Origin: Bacteroidota bacterium
Lineage (GTDB): Bacteria > Bacteroidota > Bacteroidia > Chitinophagales > Saprospiraceae
Direction of reading: 5' to 3'
Assembly: GCA_024280135.1 (NCBI GenBank)
Contig: JAJRQS010000264.1
Coordinates: 1-22,696, forward strand
DNA: 22,696 nt
Each line of letters begins with the position of its first letter. Position 1 is the stretch's first letter. The notes under the pieces were generated by a model. The model saw nothing but the letters and a program-made list of their open reading frames with translations. It was not told where the DNA came from and did no database searches. Made by a program: the position numbers and the translations under genes. This document shows, one piece after another, positions 1-7,686 of this stretch.

Positions 1-2217
1 CCGAATCAATTTCTCTTGGGCTTGGAGATTTGTAGAACTATTAATAGATTTGATGATGTCTTCTTTCTCTAATTCTGTCAAATGAAAGCTCATGCTCGCC
101 CGCCGATGAACAGCACTCGGAACATACTCAAAACGCACAATGTCAACATTTTCATTGCCCAATGCTTCGGATAGCAGCCCATAATTAATATCACTGTCGT
201 AGTCTTGTAGTGTAGAAATGTCTGCCAAAATACCAAAAGGCTTAAACAAACTTGAAATCCATCCTGTTTTTTCTGTTGATTGGGATTGATTGAATTTTTC
301 CCATCCCGCTATTTGAACAAAGATAACGCCATCCGTATTCTCTTTGATCCAGTCCATAAAATTACTGGCAAAACGCATGGTCGTTGCCTTTCCTAAATTA
401 TCCCTAAAACCTGCATCTGAAATTTCCAAAGAAGGATTTGAAGGCAAATTTACAGAAGGCAAAACAATTGGGTAAGTCGCATTCATCCGTAAAGCCGATA
501 CAAAACTCAAGCTATCAGCCTGCTTCTCTTCAAATAACCGTCTAAAGTCTATGGCATCCAAACTCAAGCCTCCTTTTCGGTATTGCTTGAAATTAGCAGA
601 CATCATAAAAGAAGAATTAAATGGGGAAATAATCAATCTCCGCCCATCATTGATTACAGACGGTGATAAAATAATTCTTGGGATTGTTGCCTTGTACTCA
701 GGCACCCGATAGGAGGAGATAGTTTTTTCTAATATAGAATCTGTATTCTCATTAAACTGCAATTCAAACATATATCCCCTATCCCGTCTGTGCTCTCGCC
801 CATTTCTACGAGCGGTTACCATCGGAATAAAAATATCATTCGTCACAATGGAAAAGTAAATAGAATTCAATAAATCTTTGGCAATCTTTTCACTATAAAT
901 TCTCGCTTGTGGATCTATATCACCTCCTAGCCGCTTACGCAACATCAACTCCCGATAGTAAGCTGCTCCGAGCATTCCCCCAGAAGCTCCTGTAATCAAG
1001 GCAGTATGCTCAAAAAACTGTTCATCTGTCAACTTGTCCATAGACTGCAATACTTGCATCGTCCACAAGCTTGCTTTTTGCCCACCTCCACTTGCGGAGA
1101 GTAATATCAACTTTGGTTTTTTACCTTTTTTGGGAAATTTAGCACGCCAGTTATTTAAAATCTCAATCGTTTCTTTTCTGTCAATAGCCAATATCGAATC
1201 TTTGGATATTTGCTCCAAAGCAATGTTATTGTACATGGTAGGCTCATTATCATAAGACAAACCATAAGCCTTACAATTCAAGTCAAAAAAGTCATATTTG
1301 GTAATATTATTCATCCCAAACAAGACCAAAAGCCAAACAATTATTTTCCATCGATGAAACCAAAAACCTATCGCACCCACTATCGAAATCAATATACTTA
1401 ATAAGATAAATAAACTGGCAGCAGTCGGTATCCGAAAATACTTGTTCTCCATCATAAACCCAAGCCCCATCAAAACTAAAATACTAAGTAACTGAATTAA
1501 AATCACATTGATATGATTTTGTCGAAAGACCTTCATTAATATCTTCACGTCATAATGCCCAATCCCCCGTACTATCCTTAATCTTAATTTTTCAGAAATG
1601 AAGGTATCTACTCGCCAGCTTCTTTTTTTAATTCTATAATAATCATTCTTATTCATTCTTTGCCCCACTAATACAGGAGCTGCCATGTCTGGCCTTTCTT
1701 TTCTTGCTTTCAAAAAACTAAAAATATCTTTATTCGTCATCCGAAAATAACCAATAACCATAAAAATAAAAACGGCCAACCCAGCCAATAAACTCGCAAC
1801 GTACGAGAGACTTGTAAAAAGAGGCAAATACCCTCTCTGAAATTTAATAATATAAAAAAGATAAGCCCCTATCATTATCAGGGGTAGCAACCCATTATTA
1901 ATACAAAATTTTAAAAAAGGTCGCTTCATGGTTGCCAAAAAGGGAAACCGAAAAGCACTCAATAAGTAAATAGATAAATTCCAGGAGAACAAAAATGCGC
2001 CAAAGGTCAAACCTACTATAAAATAACTCAAAGCAGATACTTGCCCAACATACTCGGGGGTCAAGAAAACATATCTAACACCAAACTGTGCCCCAATCCC
2101 ACCAGAAATAGCCCCTAGAACGATGGCCCATATTACCAAAAAGAAAAAATGATTTCGGAACTGGAGAATCACCAGTTGTACTGGAAAAGAATAATATAAA
2201 GAACGAAAACTAATCAT
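1..2217 (-). CDS. Membrane-anchored patatin-like phospholipase, C-terminus cut by window edge
   Basis: I translated this frame by hand: it is open for 739 codons from an ATG at 2217 to the window edge with no stop, so the C-terminus is missing. The first 305 residues are strongly hydrophobic, with about seven membrane segments (roughly 23-45, 60-90, 105-126, 135-158, 235-255, 263-287, 290-304). A soluble patatin-like domain follows. It has a glycine-rich oxyanion-hole loop (S-G-G-G-Q-K, 376-381), a nucleophile elbow G-A-S-G-G with Ser412, an 'NATYPIVLP' segment near 579-587 typical of patatins, and an Asp601-Ala-Gly in place of the usual Asp-Gly-Gly/Ala. Patatins are Ser/Asp-dyad lipid acyl hydrolases, so a membrane-lipid lipase is likely, but substrate and sidedness are unknown. 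The start overlaps the stop of the upstream CNNM gene by 8 bases, so the two are probably translationally coupled. Confidence 0.85.
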   Translation of the reverse strand, partial: MISFRSLYYSFPVQLVILQFRNHFFFLVIWAIVLGAISGGIGAQFGVRYVFLTPEYVGQVSALSYFIVGLTFGAFLFSWNLSIYLLSAFRFPFLATMKRPFLKFCINNGLLPLIMIGAYLFYIIKFQRGYLPLFTSLSYVASLLAGLAVFIFMVIGYFRMTNKDIFSFLKARKERPDMAAPVLVGQRMNKNDYYRIKKRSWRVDTFISEKLRLRIVRGIGHYDVKILMKVFRQNHINVILIQLLSILVLMGLGFMMENKYFRIPTAASLFILLSILISIVGAIGFWFHRWKIIVWLLVLFGMNNITKYDFFDLNCKAYGLSYDNEPTMYNNIALEQISKDSILAIDRKETIEILNNWRAKFPKKGKKPKLILLSASGGGQKASLWTMQVLQSMDKLTDEQFFEHTALITGASGGMLGAAYYRELMLRKRLGGDIDPQARIYSEKIAKDLLNSIYFSIVTNDIFIPMVTARRNGREHRRDRGYMFELQFNENTDSILEKTISSYRVPEYKATIPRIILSPSVINDGRRLIISPFNSSFMMSANFKQYRKGGLSLDAIDFRRLFEEKQADSLSFVSALRMNATYPIVLPSVNLPSNPSLEISDAGFRDNLGKATTMRFASNFMDWIKENTDGVIFVQIAGWEKFNQSQSTEKTGWISSLFKPFGILADISTLQDYDSDINYGLLSEALGNENVDIVRFEYVPSAVHRRASMSFHLTELEKEDIIKSINSSTNLQAQEKLIR

Positions 2218-3466
2218 TTGGGTCATCCTCTAAAACAAAAAGCCGGATTCTCTCTATTTTTTTATCGCTTACTTGCTCGATTACAAAACGATATTTACCA
2301 AGTGTTATCTCATCTCCTTGCTCGGGAATATTCTGAGTAGTTGTGACGATATATCCAGATAAGGTATTGTACTCGCCATCTGGGATTTTAATAACCTCAA
2401 ATGCTTTATTGATTTTATCCGTTTCTATTTTTCCGGAAAACAAAAATTCAGATTCAGATATTTGCTTCACTAAAGTTTCTTCTTCATCATGTTCATCCTC
2501 TATTTCTCCAAATATCTCTTCCAATACGTCTTCCATCGTCACTAGCCCTGAAATCGAACCGTATTCGTCCACGACACAGGCTATAGACTGCTTGCGCAAA
2601 ATAAATTTATTCAAGAGGTCATGCAACCTCAAAGTTTCTGGAACGATAATCAAAGGCAAAACAATTTCCTCCACTTTTTCGAAGGATTCCATCAGTTTAA
2701 TATGATGTACATAACCAACTATATCATCTAATGTTTCTTTGACCACTACAACTCTAGAATGGCCCGACTCTTTTAGCAATTTTATTAATTCTGCCCGATT
2801 CGCATCATGATTAATCGAAACAATTTCCGTTCGAGGTCGCATGACTACTTTGACTTTGACATCTTGTAGATACAGCGCATTATCGAATAATTCTTGTTGC
2901 ACATTTTCTTCCTCCTTCGTGCCCGCTCCGAATTTCACGAAATAGCCCAAATCATTTCGAGTAAAAACATTTAACTCCCGCTTTTCGGGCATCTTTAAGA
3001 CTTTCGTCAAAAAGAATTTCGTAATCCAATTCATGAATTTACTCGGCAACAAAAATATCACCTGAAAAAATCTCAAAGGGACTGCCAACATAAATAGAAG
3101 CCGATCCGCCTGCAATCTAAAAATAGTTTTTGGCAAAAACTCCCCAAAAATCAATACAATAACAGTCAGTATCAAGGTCACCCCTATAAAAACGACAAAT
3201 TCATTTCCTATCAAAGGCGTTATCAGCGGCGTCAACAAATTGCTCATCAAGTAAGTAAAAACAACCAAAACAACATTGTTACCAACTAATAATCCACCGA
3301 TAAACTCTGCAGGATTATGGTAAAACTTGTCTATCATACGTCCCCTTAAAGAGCCGTCCTTCTTCTTTAGCTCCATCTTCAGCTTACTCGCAGAAACAAA
3401 GGCTATCTCGGAACCCGAGAACATAGCCGACAACATTAACATCAATATGGCAATTACTAAAATCAT
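2210..3466 (-). CDS. CNNM/CorC (hemolysin-family) membrane protein with paired CBS domains
   Basis: The 418-residue protein has the full order of the CNNM/CorC family. A DUF21 membrane domain (about 1-160) carries the N-terminal 'MFSGSEIAF' motif and the 'GEFLPK' motif at 108-113. Two CBS domains follow (about 203-262, starting 'VMRPRTEI', and 268-325, with 'VVDEYGSISGLVTMEDV'), then an acidic stretch and a CorC_HlyC domain (about 335-412). Family members are linked to Mg2+ or other cation efflux, with nucleotide sensed by the CBS pair. In Bacteroidota relatives include GldE, but nothing here proves a gliding role. A TATATTTG -7 box ends only four bases before the ATG, so the transcript may be leaderless. 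The ATG is the right start because the first membrane segment begins at residue 2. The stop overlaps the start of the downstream patatin gene. Confidence 0.9.
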   Translation of the reverse strand: MILVIAILMLMLSAMFSGSEIAFVSASKLKMELKKKDGSLRGRMIDKFYHNPAEFIGGLLVGNNVVLVVFTYLMSNLLTPLITPLIGNEFVVFIGVTLILTVIVLIFGEFLPKTIFRLQADRLLFMLAVPLRFFQVIFLLPSKFMNWITKFFLTKVLKMPEKRELNVFTRNDLGYFVKFGAGTKEEENVQQELFDNALYLQDVKVKVVMRPRTEIVSINHDANRAELIKLLKESGHSRVVVVKETLDDIVGYVHHIKLMESFEKVEEIVLPLIIVPETLRLHDLLNKFILRKQSIACVVDEYGSISGLVTMEDVLEEIFGEIEDEHDEEETLVKQISESEFLFSGKIETDKINKAFEVIKIPDGEYNTLSGYIVTTTQNIPEQGDEITLGKYRFVIEQVSDKKIERIRLFVLEDDPND

Positions 3467-3470
3467 ATGG

Positions 3471-3509
3471 CAAATATACGGAATATTGAACTACTGTTTC
3501 ATTATCAAA
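3471..3509 (-). promoter_or_regulatory. Bacteroidota-type promoter for the CNNM gene
   Basis: On the minus strand TATATTTG (3478-3471) matches the Bacteroidota primary-sigma -7 consensus TAnnTTTG. A TTTG lies upstream at 3509-3506, but 27 bases separate the two, longer than the usual 19-21, so the -33 assignment is weak. Only CCAT lies between the box and the ATG at 3466, which puts the expected transcription start at or next to the start codon. Confidence 0.55.
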
Positions 3510-3638
3510 TCTACTTGCCCCCCAACCAACAGTTATTTATTCAAATTCCTATTGGATAATACGAAAAAATAACCATTATGTTGAACATGAAGGGTGTAGG
3601 TATGAAATTGATGAACCGAAGAAGCATATAAATGTGAA

Positions 3639-3659
3639 TCCCGATACTAACTATCGGAA
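3639..3659 (-). terminator. Hairpin after lptC, probable transcript end
   Basis: CCGATA-CTAAC-TATCGG (plus strand 3641-3657) is a perfect 6-bp inverted repeat. On the minus-strand RNA it extends to 8 bp with one G-U pair and lies about a dozen bases after the lptC stop. No U-tract follows, so this could be a weak terminator or a 3'-end stabilising hairpin. It separates lptC from the independently promoted CNNM gene. Confidence 0.45.
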
Positions 3660-3670
3660 AGGAAGGCATA

Positions 3671-4228
3671 TTATTCAAATTCCTCGACCAGATCACTAGC
3701 CTCCATCCGCCCGGTCACCGCCTTGATTTTCCAGTAAGAAAAATCATCCTTTGCCTCTAAACCATAGCCATAGATAACTTCCTTCGGGGTCGATACTTTT
3801 ACAAATTTATCTGTTTCAACGGTGCCCTTTTTTTCGTCCCATTGCAGTTCGGAGGTCTCCAGTTTTTCATTACGGATTGTAGTCACGATGACGCTATCTT
3901 GTACTAAAATGTAATTTTTTTTGAGATACCTTACCGCAAATTTTGCAGTTAAGCGACTTTGCTTAATGTGATCCGCATTATAAAAATCCGCCGTAATACC
4001 CTCAGCAAACTCAGACCTAGGGTTGTTTCCTGTAATATAATTGTACAAAAGTGGTCCTTTTACAATAACCCGAACGACCGCCGAATCACTATAATAAATC
4101 TCTACATCCCTCGCTTCTTCGAGTTGAGTGGCATCCTTAGGAAAATACTGTTCTATCTCTGCCAGATCATTTTCACAAGCCGTAACACCCAAAAGTAGCA
4201 AAAAAAACCATCCAATTTTACTATTCAA
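3671..4228 (-). CDS. lptC: LPS export protein LptC (lipoprotein)
   Basis: The 185-residue product has a short signal with a lipobox (L-G-V-T-A-C, Cys18), predicting a lipid-anchored periplasmic protein. The rest is beta-rich and resembles Bacteroidota LptC: 'EIYYSDSAVVRVIVKGPLL', then 'FAEGITADFYN', and a late 'GYGLEAKDDFSYWKI' segment typical of the OstA/LptC fold. LptC links the inner-membrane LptBFG transporter to LptA in lipopolysaccharide transport. The start is odd: the frame has no ATG. Codons run back from TTG at 4228 to the TAG of the upstream surface-protein gene in the same frame, so TTG is the only usual start. The gene begins 21 bases after that stop and could be co-transcribed with it. 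Function is fairly sure; the start is inferred. Confidence 0.85.
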   Translation of the reverse strand: MNSKIGWFFLLLLGVTACENDLAEIEQYFPKDATQLEEARDVEIYYSDSAVVRVIVKGPLLYNYITGNNPRSEFAEGITADFYNADHIKQSRLTAKFAVRYLKKNYILVQDSVIVTTIRNEKLETSELQWDEKKGTVETDKFVKVSTPKEVIYGYGLEAKDDFSYWKIKAVTGRMEASDLVEEFE

Positions 4229-4249
4229 TTTCTTTCTTTTTTGCGCAAG

Positions 4250-7234
4250 CTAGCGAATAAGTGTCACATCTCCTACTACCTGAACGGGTTTTCCGTCCCA
4301 AAAATCGATGGTGGCTACCCAGACATAAGTATCGTTCCGCATCTTTTTTCCTTTAAAACGTCCATCCCAACCTTTAGACTCATAAGAAATAGGAAATTCT
4401 TTTTGCTCATAGACCAAATCACCATATCTGTCAAAAATCTGCAAAGAAAGGATATGAATTGCCGCCGGCCCACCGAAGACCGTAAAATAATCATTTACTC
4501 CATCACCATTAGGGGAGAAAGCAGTCGGACCAAAAACAGGTTTTTCTAATGTGACTTGAACCAAGATCGAATCCAGTCCTACGCATCCTGCCGTATCCAC
4601 TACTTGCACATAATAATACCCTGTACGCTTTGGTTTCAGCCTCGTATTTGGAATAGTATCATTACCAAACTCTTCATCCGAAGGAAACCATTTATAATCA
4701 ACCTTTCTTCCTTGCGGAAAAACCTGTGCACCCACTGCAAACTCATAACCCAAAAGAATGGTCGTATCTCCAAAAGCAATGACTCTCAACTCTTCAGGTT
4801 GTGGTAGCGTCATCGAATCAGAACCGATACATCCAGATGCATCTTGTACAAAAATATGATGACCACCTCCTTTCACATTTGCGAAAGCAGTATCTTGCTG
4901 AAAAGAACTTATTGAATCAATAGCAAACAAATAAGGCTCATTGCCTCCACTCGCATCCACTCCTACAATACCCGTAGAATCTCCATAACAAACCACTCCT
5001 TCCACTCCTGTTACAAAAACATTCACCTCTTCGGGTTGTTCCACGATCACCTCTTGACTAATTTCACAGTCATTTCCATCTGTAGCTGTCACCATATAAT
5101 TACCCCCGATAATATTCGCATTCGTATCTAGTGAAACTTCATTACTCCATAAATAGCTAAAATTTCCGACACCTCCACCTGCTTTTGCGAAAGCGGATCC
5201 ATCCGACAAACCAAAACAAGAAGCAATAGTAGAACCTACTTCAATCGTTAGCGGAGGGTAGTCATTGATATCGAATTCAAATTCACCTTTACATAAATTG
5301 GCATCCAATACAACTACGTTATAAGTACCCGCTTTTACATTTTCTAAGATTGGGCTTGCACCAAATCCCATTCCAAAATTATATTGATACGGTGCTAATC
5401 CATTCAACACACCCAACGTAATATTACCATCATCATATCCAAAGCAAGAAGGCGTGTCAACTGAAACGACATTGGGATTTAATAATAATTCTAATTCAGT
5501 CACTTTAATATCAGACAAGGTCGTCAAACAACCATTTGCATCTCTAACACCGACCGTAAATAACCCATTCGCTACATTCTTAAGGGTATTAGATAGAGAA
5601 AATGGTGCTCCATCAAAGCTATATTCATACGGTGCCACTCCGCCCGTCGTGTTAATCCCAAGCACTCCATCTTGTCCTCCACCACAGGTCGGTCTATCAA
5701 TCAACGTATCAAATTCCATCGGAGGTGGGGCTGTCAATTCAAAATTTAAAACCGTATCGCAGGTTGCCCAATTTGTAATAGTAACGGCATATTCACCCGC
5801 TTCTAAGTTGGAATTGTTAGGACTAGAAGGAGAACCATCACCCCAATTGTAGGCAACGGGTGTTGCATTGGTTGTCACATTTAAAGCGATAATTCCATCG
5901 CTACCCCCATCACATTTTAGATCCGTCAAAGTAGGCGTTACCTCAATCTTATTAACGCTTTCGCAGCAAGGTAAAACTTCTATTTGTTTAACGAAGGTCA
6001 ACACACAACCCAATGAAGAGGTTATTTTTAATGAAGCCAATTTAATACCAGGCGTATTATAAGTGACGGTATGAGGACCATTCCCTGTCGATGCGATAGG
6101 AGTAGCACCGAGACCGAAATTCCACTCCCAAAGGACGATATTCCCTGAAGGACTCGTAGATTTATCTGAAAAAACAAATGTTTCGCCAAAACAAGCTTTA
6201 TCATCCGGTTGGTTCGTTTCAAAGTCAATTGCGGGACCTTCGATGACTCCTTCCCCTCCAAAATCTATCGTAAATCCACTTCCAGAACCCGAATAATTAT
6301 TCACCAATAAGGCGTAAGTTTTTCCTTCTACCATATCTAAGGGTTTGAGCCAACCATCATTCGCGCCTGCACATCCTGCGCCCTCAGTTGCATCTGTAGA
6401 ACTAGTCTGCAACCCCGTTGGGCCCATGCAAGGACTTGGATAACTATCCCCTGCAGCATTACAAAGCAATGTAATCTTACTAGCACAGCCACCATTCAAT
6501 GGCAATTCATAGACCACAAAGTCTAAATCATCAGGCTCATTGGTCGGAGTCAAGGTAAAAGTTAAAGGAGCTGAATTCGCAGCTGTCCATGTAAACCAAG
6601 TAGAAGCCGATTCAAAATTTAGGCAAGTCCCATTTGCTTCACTATTATCATTGCCTCCCCCACTCGTTTGTTGAACGGTAAAAGAAGAAGCATCACAGAG
6701 ACTTGAAGCGGTCACGCAATCTTGCCCTGGCTCAACAGGTGGATTATAATTTGTAATACATAATTGAAAAGTGCCTTCATTATTATTTTTACCCTGCACC
6801 CGTATTAAATAGGATTGCCCTAGTTGAAGACCGCCCTTGTGCAAACTTACTACATTTTGTCCAGGCGAAGCAATTGCACATTTTTCTTCCGAAATCGTCC
6901 CGCTACAATCTCCTGAGAATAAGGCTACTTCAGGAGATTTCAATGTTCCTCCAGCAGCGGCACCACCATCCCCCCTTATCGTAATTGTTACATCTGCAGC
7001 AGTCGCAATAAAATAAAACCAAACATCTTTGCCCGCATTTGAAAAACAAGTTGCGGCATTAAAACCCGACGCTGTCGCATCTACATTAGTATAGGCCTCA
7101 TAGTCTGAACACCAATCAGTTACCTCCAATAAAGCAATTGCGGAAGCGCAATCATCGTTTGCGGGCTGAGCAAAGATGCTGTTGGATAAAAAAAAGGAAA
7201 ATAAAAACAGACCAAAGGGTAAAATAATTTTCAT
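4250..7234 (-). CDS. T9SS type B sorted surface protein with PKD and SprB-like repeats
   Basis: The frame opens at 7324, but the ATG at 7234 is preferred because it begins a clean signal peptide (M-K-I-I-L-P..., cleavage near A22-Q23), giving 994 residues. Two cysteine-rich beta-sandwich regions (about 24-170 and 172-333) are followed by a PKD domain (about 335-423, 'WEWNFG'). Five SprB-like repeats follow (about 424-813), each with a 'C-x-G-x-x-D/S-G' start and a 'G-x-Y/F-x-V-x-V-x-D-A/N-x-x-C' end. Next come an Ig-like domain (about 813-898) and a C-terminal gliding-motility-associated (CHU_C) domain (899-994) with 'AFSPNGDGVND' and 'IFDRYG'. That tail is the type B signal for export by T9SS. 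The protein is probably a cell-surface adhesin or matrix protein, and its ligand is unknown. lptC follows 21 bases downstream, an unexpected partner. Confidence 0.88.
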   Translation of the reverse strand: MKIILPFGLFLFSFFLSNSIFAQPANDDCASAIALLEVTDWCSDYEAYTNVDATASGFNAATCFSNAGKDVWFYFIATAADVTITIRGDGGAAAGGTLKSPEVALFSGDCSGTISEEKCAIASPGQNVVSLHKGGLQLGQSYLIRVQGKNNNEGTFQLCITNYNPPVEPGQDCVTASSLCDASSFTVQQTSGGGNDNSEANGTCLNFESASTWFTWTAANSAPLTFTLTPTNEPDDLDFVVYELPLNGGCASKITLLCNAAGDSYPSPCMGPTGLQTSSTDATEGAGCAGANDGWLKPLDMVEGKTYALLVNNYSGSGSGFTIDFGGEGVIEGPAIDFETNQPDDKACFGETFVFSDKSTSPSGNIVLWEWNFGLGATPIASTGNGPHTVTYNTPGIKLASLKITSSLGCVLTFVKQIEVLPCCESVNKIEVTPTLTDLKCDGGSDGIIALNVTTNATPVAYNWGDGSPSSPNNSNLEAGEYAVTITNWATCDTVLNFELTAPPPMEFDTLIDRPTCGGGQDGVLGINTTGGVAPYEYSFDGAPFSLSNTLKNVANGLFTVGVRDANGCLTTLSDIKVTELELLLNPNVVSVDTPSCFGYDDGNITLGVLNGLAPYQYNFGMGFGASPILENVKAGTYNVVVLDANLCKGEFEFDINDYPPLTIEVGSTIASCFGLSDGSAFAKAGGGVGNFSYLWSNEVSLDTNANIIGGNYMVTATDGNDCEISQEVIVEQPEEVNVFVTGVEGVVCYGDSTGIVGVDASGGNEPYLFAIDSISSFQQDTAFANVKGGGHHIFVQDASGCIGSDSMTLPQPEELRVIAFGDTTILLGYEFAVGAQVFPQGRKVDYKWFPSDEEFGNDTIPNTRLKPKRTGYYYVQVVDTAGCVGLDSILVQVTLEKPVFGPTAFSPNGDGVNDYFTVFGGPAAIHILSLQIFDRYGDLVYEQKEFPISYESKGWDGRFKGKKMRNDTYVWVATIDFWDGKPVQVVGDVTLIR

Positions 7235-7686
7235 GGGTAAAATGGATTTAGGGTTTATTTCATCTACAACGAGCAAACGCTCACAAACCGGCATAAAATT
7301 ACGCTTTTTTTTCTCTATTTGCATAAATTAAATGGTTTTAACCCTATTGGGTTAGTTCTTCTATCTGATTTTTTTTTAAACTCTGCAAATAACCTGATCC
7401 TTACAAGTATATTCAGCATCCATCTAATTAAACATATTTAACCCCTACCAAATACATGGTATTTTAATTCAATATTGTAGGGTATATTTTGCTTGAAGCG
7501 TTTCAACCGTATCTATCAAAAGATACTTAGTCTATATATAGGCTCGAAAACTTCCCCCTAGCATCGCAACTTGTAGTCCAATGTCGTGATGCTTATTCAA
7601 CACATATTTATTTACTGCGGCTACGGACTATACGTCCATGCGCTTTTTTTAAATTATAACCATAACTGGTTATTAAATCACGTCTA
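7235..7686. promoter_or_regulatory. Palindrome-rich divergent spacer between two T9SS cargo genes
   Basis: This 452-base AT-rich spacer lies between two divergent start codons and I found no convincing gene in it. It holds a series of dyads: TAACCC-tatt-GGGTTA (7339-7354), CCCTAC...GTAGGG (7443-7482), TTGAA-gcgt-TTCAA (7493-7506), GTATCT-atcaaa-AGATAC (7509-7526), the palindrome CTATATATAG (7532-7541), and ATAACC-ataact-GGTTAT (7656-7673). Near-matches to the TAnnTTTG box with one extra T occur on both strands (plus TATATTTTG at 7483-7491; minus TATCTTTTG at 7525-7517). No exact promoter was found for either gene. The dyads could be operator sites, but this is inference. Confidence 0.4.
7617..7650 (+). 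terminator. Terminator-like hairpin with T-tract in the leader of the glycosidase-like gene
   Basis: GCG...GGAC-tatac-GTCC...CGC (7617-7643), an imperfect stem with an internal loop, is followed at once by seven T (7644-7650). It lies 36 bases before the ATG at 7687 and no plus-strand gene is seen upstream. It may act as an attenuator, end a short upstream transcript, or be chance. Confidence 0.3.

Noticed and set aside
1034..1401. Two plus-strand ORFs opposite the patatin gene
   Set aside because: The minus-strand frame is open across the whole region with clear patatin motifs, so these are shadows.
4880..5210. Recurring GCGAAAGC strings (also near 16415) as a dispersed motif
   Set aside because: Most lie in codons for Ala-Phe-Ala type runs in the surface protein; too few and too short to separate from coding coincidence.
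7235..7324. 30-residue N-terminal extension of the type B surface protein
   Set aside because: The extension is charged and would bury the signal peptide; the internal ATG at 7234 starts a standard signal peptide.
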